Shown here in pieces: positions 6,103 to 10,303 of a DNA stretch of 10,303 bases; the stretch's first letter is position 1, and the number at the start of each line of letters is the position of its first letter. The stretch spans positions 1-10,303 of the forward strand of contig DAOVQV010000028.1 of assembly GCA_030628445.1 (NCBI GenBank). The letters run 5' to 3'. Made by a program: the position numbers and the translations under genes. A model generated the notes under the pieces. The model was not told the DNA's origin and did no database searches. It worked only from the letters and a program-made list of their open reading frames with translations. The stretch is from Phycisphaerae bacterium (GTDB taxonomy: Bacteria; Planctomycetota; Phycisphaerae; SM23-33).

Positions 6103-6138
6103 AAAAACGCCAAAAACCGCCGAACCTGCGCGTCGCGG
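6103..6138 (-). promoter_or_regulatory. Possible attenuator-like hairpin and T-runs before fusA
   Basis: On the minus strand CCGCGA pairs with TCGGCGG (6 bp with one bulged G, loop of about 9 nt). It is followed at once by TTTTT, then GGCG and a second TTTTT. The order resembles a weak intrinsic terminator 56 nt before the fusA ATG, so partial termination upstream of fusA is possible. The short, bulged stem and the interrupted T-tract make the call uncertain. Confidence 0.25.
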
Positions 6139-6148
6139 AAGTTTCAGT

Positions 6149-6175
6149 GCACCAGTGAGGGGTTCCTACTGGCAC
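6149..6175 (-). promoter_or_regulatory. Small G-U containing stem-loop upstream of fusA
   Basis: Minus-strand GTGCCAGT can pair with ACTGGTGC over 8 positions, two of them G-U wobbles, with an 11-nt loop (AGGAACCCCTC). The two wobbles would be A-C mismatches on the other strand, so the fold is specific to the sense RNA. This is weaker evidence than for the neighbouring hairpins and may be chance. Confidence 0.25.
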
Positions 6176-6185
6176 CGGTCTTGAA

Positions 6186-6213
6186 GCCCCCGTCCCCCAG
6201 CGGGGAGGCGGGC
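6186..6213 (-). promoter_or_regulatory. Strong hairpin with tetraloop upstream of fusA
   Basis: A 12-position stem with two mismatches (10 pairs, mostly G-C) surrounds a 4-nt loop; on the plus strand the arms are GCCCCCGTCCCC and GGGGAGGCGGGC. It is the strongest predicted fold in the intergenic region. Neither strand has a T-tract directly after it. It might pause RNA polymerase or shape the fusA leader, but no specific role can be assigned. Confidence 0.4.
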
Positions 6214-6259
6214 TGATCGAGCAGACCGGCCGAATTGTCTTATCCCTGTGTAAAGACCA

Positions 6260-6297
6260 GGTCGACCCGGGCCGTGCCCCCGCCCGTCGGGCCGACC
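6260..6297 (-). promoter_or_regulatory. GC-rich stem-loop just after rpsG
   Basis: On the minus strand GGTCGGCCCG pairs with CGGGTCGACC, a 10-bp stem including one G-U wobble, around an 18-nt GC-rich loop. On the plus strand the wobble would be an A-C mismatch, so the structure fits the sense transcript better. No U-tract follows, so it is not a classical terminator; it could stabilise the rpsG 3' end or be part of a leader switch. Function is inference. Confidence 0.4.
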
Positions 6298-6320
6298 AAC
6301 CAACTGACCCAATCGCCACC

Positions 6321-6797
6321 TCACCAGGCAAAGTGGGCGAACGCCTTGTTCGCCTCGGCCATGCGGTGAATGTTCTGACGCGTGGTCATGGCGGCTCCCT
6401 CGCCGTTGTACGCCGCCATGAGTTCACTCGCCAGGCGCTTGGCAAAAGACTGGCCCTTACCCGCACGGCAGGCCTGGCGGATCCAGCGGATCGCAAGCGA
6501 CAGCTGGCGCTTCGCGGTGACCTGCCGCGGAACCTGATAGTTGGCGCCTCCTACACGCTTGGAGCGAACCTCGATCATGGGCTTTACGTTCCCGATAGCC
6601 TTTTCGAAGACCTCCAGGGGCGGGACGTCCTTGATCTTCTTGGCGATGATGTCCATCGCCTCGTAGAAGACCTTCTGGGCCACGGACTTCTTCCCGTCCC
6701 ACATTATGCAGTTGATGAACTTACCGACCAGCTTGCTGTTGTACCGCGGGTCTGGTGCCAACTTCTCGCCCGATACTGTCCACTTCTTGTATGCCAT
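6321..6797 (-). CDS. rpsG: 30S ribosomal protein S7
   Basis: S7 is a primary 16S rRNA binder that nucleates assembly of the 30S head and lies near the E-site and mRNA exit. The 158-residue length fits the family (156-179 residues). Typical segments are PDPRYNSKLVGKFIN, MWDGKKSVAQKV, the VRSKRVGGANYQVP block, AIRWIRQA and the C-terminal HRMAEANKAFAHFAW, almost identical to the E. coli end. The start is ATG-GCA-TAC; an AAAGG lies only about 2 nt upstream, a poor Shine-Dalgarno, so the start rests on family length and sequence. It follows rpsL by 53 nt and is separated from fusA by an unusually long 273 nt. In E. coli S7 is the feedback repressor of its own operon; whether that holds here cannot be seen. 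Confidence 0.97.
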   Translation of the reverse strand: MAYKKWTVSGEKLAPDPRYNSKLVGKFINCIMWDGKKSVAQKVFYEAMDIIAKKIKDVPPLEVFEKAIGNVKPMIEVRSKRVGGANYQVPRQVTAKRQLSLAIRWIRQACRAGKGQSFAKRLASELMAAYNGEGAAMTTRQNIHRMAEANKAFAHFAW

Positions 6798-6822
6798 AAC
6801 CTTTCTCTATCAGTTTCCTTAA

Positions 6823-6839
6823 TCGCCCTTACCGGGCGA
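6823..6839 (-). promoter_or_regulatory. Stem-loop in the rpsL-rpsG gap
   Basis: The 53-nt gap between rpsL and rpsG contains a perfect 6-bp stem, TCGCCC/GGGCGA, closed by a 5-nt loop (GGTAA on the minus strand). In E. coli the rpsL-rpsG intercistronic RNA is the S7 target for feedback control of the str operon, so the position suggests a similar role. The structure is much smaller than the E. coli one, and the functional link is inference. There is no U-tract after it, so it is not an intrinsic terminator. Confidence 0.35.
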
Positions 6840-6850
6840 ATCCGTATTTG

Positions 6851-7222
6851 TTATTTCGGCCGCTTCGCGCCGTATTTGCTGCGTCCCTGCTTGCGCCCCT
6901 CTACTCCCAATGCGTCCAACGTTCCGCGTACGATGTGATACCGCACGCCGGGCAGGTCTCGGACGCGACCGCCCCGGACCAGCACGATGCTGTGCTCCTG
7001 GAGGTTATGGTCTATACCCGGTATATACGCCGTCACCTCCTTACCGTTGCTCAGCCGGATACGGGCTACCTTCCGCAGGGCCGAGTTGGGCTTCTTGGGG
7101 GTGACGGTCTTGACCAGGAGGCACACCCCCCGCTTCTGCGGGCTGCGCTCAAGCGCGACGGTCTTGCTCGCCACTTTCGGTGTCTTACGCGGTTTGCGTA
7201 TCAACTGGTTAATCGTCGGCAT
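6851..7222 (-). CDS. rpsL: 30S ribosomal protein S12
   Basis: S12 sits at the decoding centre of the small subunit and contributes to tRNA selection accuracy. The protein has 123 residues, normal for the family (124 in E. coli). Visible hallmarks are the PTINQLIRKPR start, CPQKRGVC-like SPQKRGVC, TPKKPNSALRK with Lys43 kept, HNLQEHS, DLPGVRYH, and the KYGAKRPK end. Asp89, the residue beta-methylthiolated in E. coli, is kept. Residue 88, usually Lys in GGRVKDLPG, is Arg here (codon CGA); Arg at this position is a known streptomycin-resistance substitution in E. coli and Mycobacterium. The ATG is preceded by AGAGGA at 7229-7234 with a 6-nt spacer, which decides the start. It is the first gene of the str block, 24 nt after rpoC and 53 nt before rpsG. 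Confidence 0.98.
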   Translation of the reverse strand: MPTINQLIRKPRKTPKVASKTVALERSPQKRGVCLLVKTVTPKKPNSALRKVARIRLSNGKEVTAYIPGIDHNLQEHSIVLVRGGRVRDLPGVRYHIVRGTLDALGVEGRKQGRSKYGAKRPK

Positions 7223-7246
7223 CGTTTTTCCTCTGTCATTCGCCTG

Positions 7247-10303
<3,057 letters not shown>

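Larger units (their letters stand above)
6048..6320 (-). other. 273-nt rpsG-fusA intergenic region, structured
   Basis: No credible gene lies here. An open frame at 6059-6331 on the minus strand has no ribosomal or other recognisable sequence, would start at a TTG inside the rpsG end, and reads like random Arg/Pro/Ser-rich translation. Read as minus-strand RNA, the region has a GC-rich hairpin 23 nt after the rpsG stop, a second very strong hairpin, a third with G-U pairs, and a weak hairpin followed by two T5 runs. I found no convincing -35/-10 pair; TTTACA near 6250 lacks a partner at the right spacing. The region is best regarded as a long fusA leader or mRNA processing/attenuation zone, of unknown function. 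Confidence 0.6.

Noticed and set aside
3891..6236. Shared 9-mer CAATTCGGC on the minus strand in both the fusA leader (near 6228-6236) and the rpsJ leader (near 3893-3901)
   Set aside because: Two copies of a 9-mer in about 400 nt of intergenic DNA can occur by chance, and flanking promoter elements do not line up.
6225..6266. Candidate promoter TTTACA or TCGACC with GATAAG/TAAGAC upstream of fusA
   Set aside because: No pair combines acceptable boxes with a 16-18 nt spacer; the best is a 15-nt spacer with two imperfect boxes.
6059..6331. Minus-strand open frame of 90 codons in the rpsG-fusA gap
   Set aside because: Starts at TTG within rpsG, no Shine-Dalgarno, no recognisable domain, and overlaps GC-rich hairpins; more likely noncoding leader.

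Overview
The window is one uninterrupted block of translation and transcription housekeeping genes, all read on the minus strand. In transcription order, from high to low coordinates, it runs: rpoC (5' end off the window), rpsL, rpsG, fusA, rpsJ, rplC, rplD, rplW, rplB, rpsS, rplV, rpsC (3' end off the window). This is the end of the rpoBC operon joined to the str operon and then to the first part of the S10 operon. I see no tRNA, rRNA, mobile element, CRISPR array or accessory gene.

The DNA is GC-rich and bacterial. Several proteins resemble what I remember of Planctomycetota, perhaps a Phycisphaerae-like uncultured lineage: the S3 and L22 N-termini, the L3 N-terminal half with its GYNAVQLGF segment, and a beta' subunit carrying the SI3 insertion. 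This placement is inference from memory, with moderate confidence; no alignment was run.

Layout. 7247-10303: RNA polymerase beta' from just before the catalytic Asp triad to the C-terminus. 6321-7222: S12 and S7, with a small intercistronic stem-loop. 6048-6320: a 273-nt gap before fusA with several predicted RNA hairpins. 3972-6047: EF-G. 3841-3971: a 131-nt gap before rpsJ with a very AT-rich tract, a sigma70-like promoter, a 10-bp perfect inverted repeat and a competing hairpin beside the rpsJ ribosome binding site. 1-3840: S10, L3, L4, L23, L2, S19, L22 and S3, tightly packed with gaps of 6-29 nt and one 4-nt overlap.

The genes supply the RNA polymerase core, both ribosomal subunits and the translocase, so co-transcription would balance the expression machinery. 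Nothing here is a clearly new system. The points worth a second look are the two structured intergenic leaders, the lack of tuf between fusA and rpsJ, and some lineage-specific changes at functional sites: Arg88 in S12, NPVAHPM in L2, a reshaped central loop in L3, NKLD in EF-G, and a repeated motif in the beta' C-terminal part.
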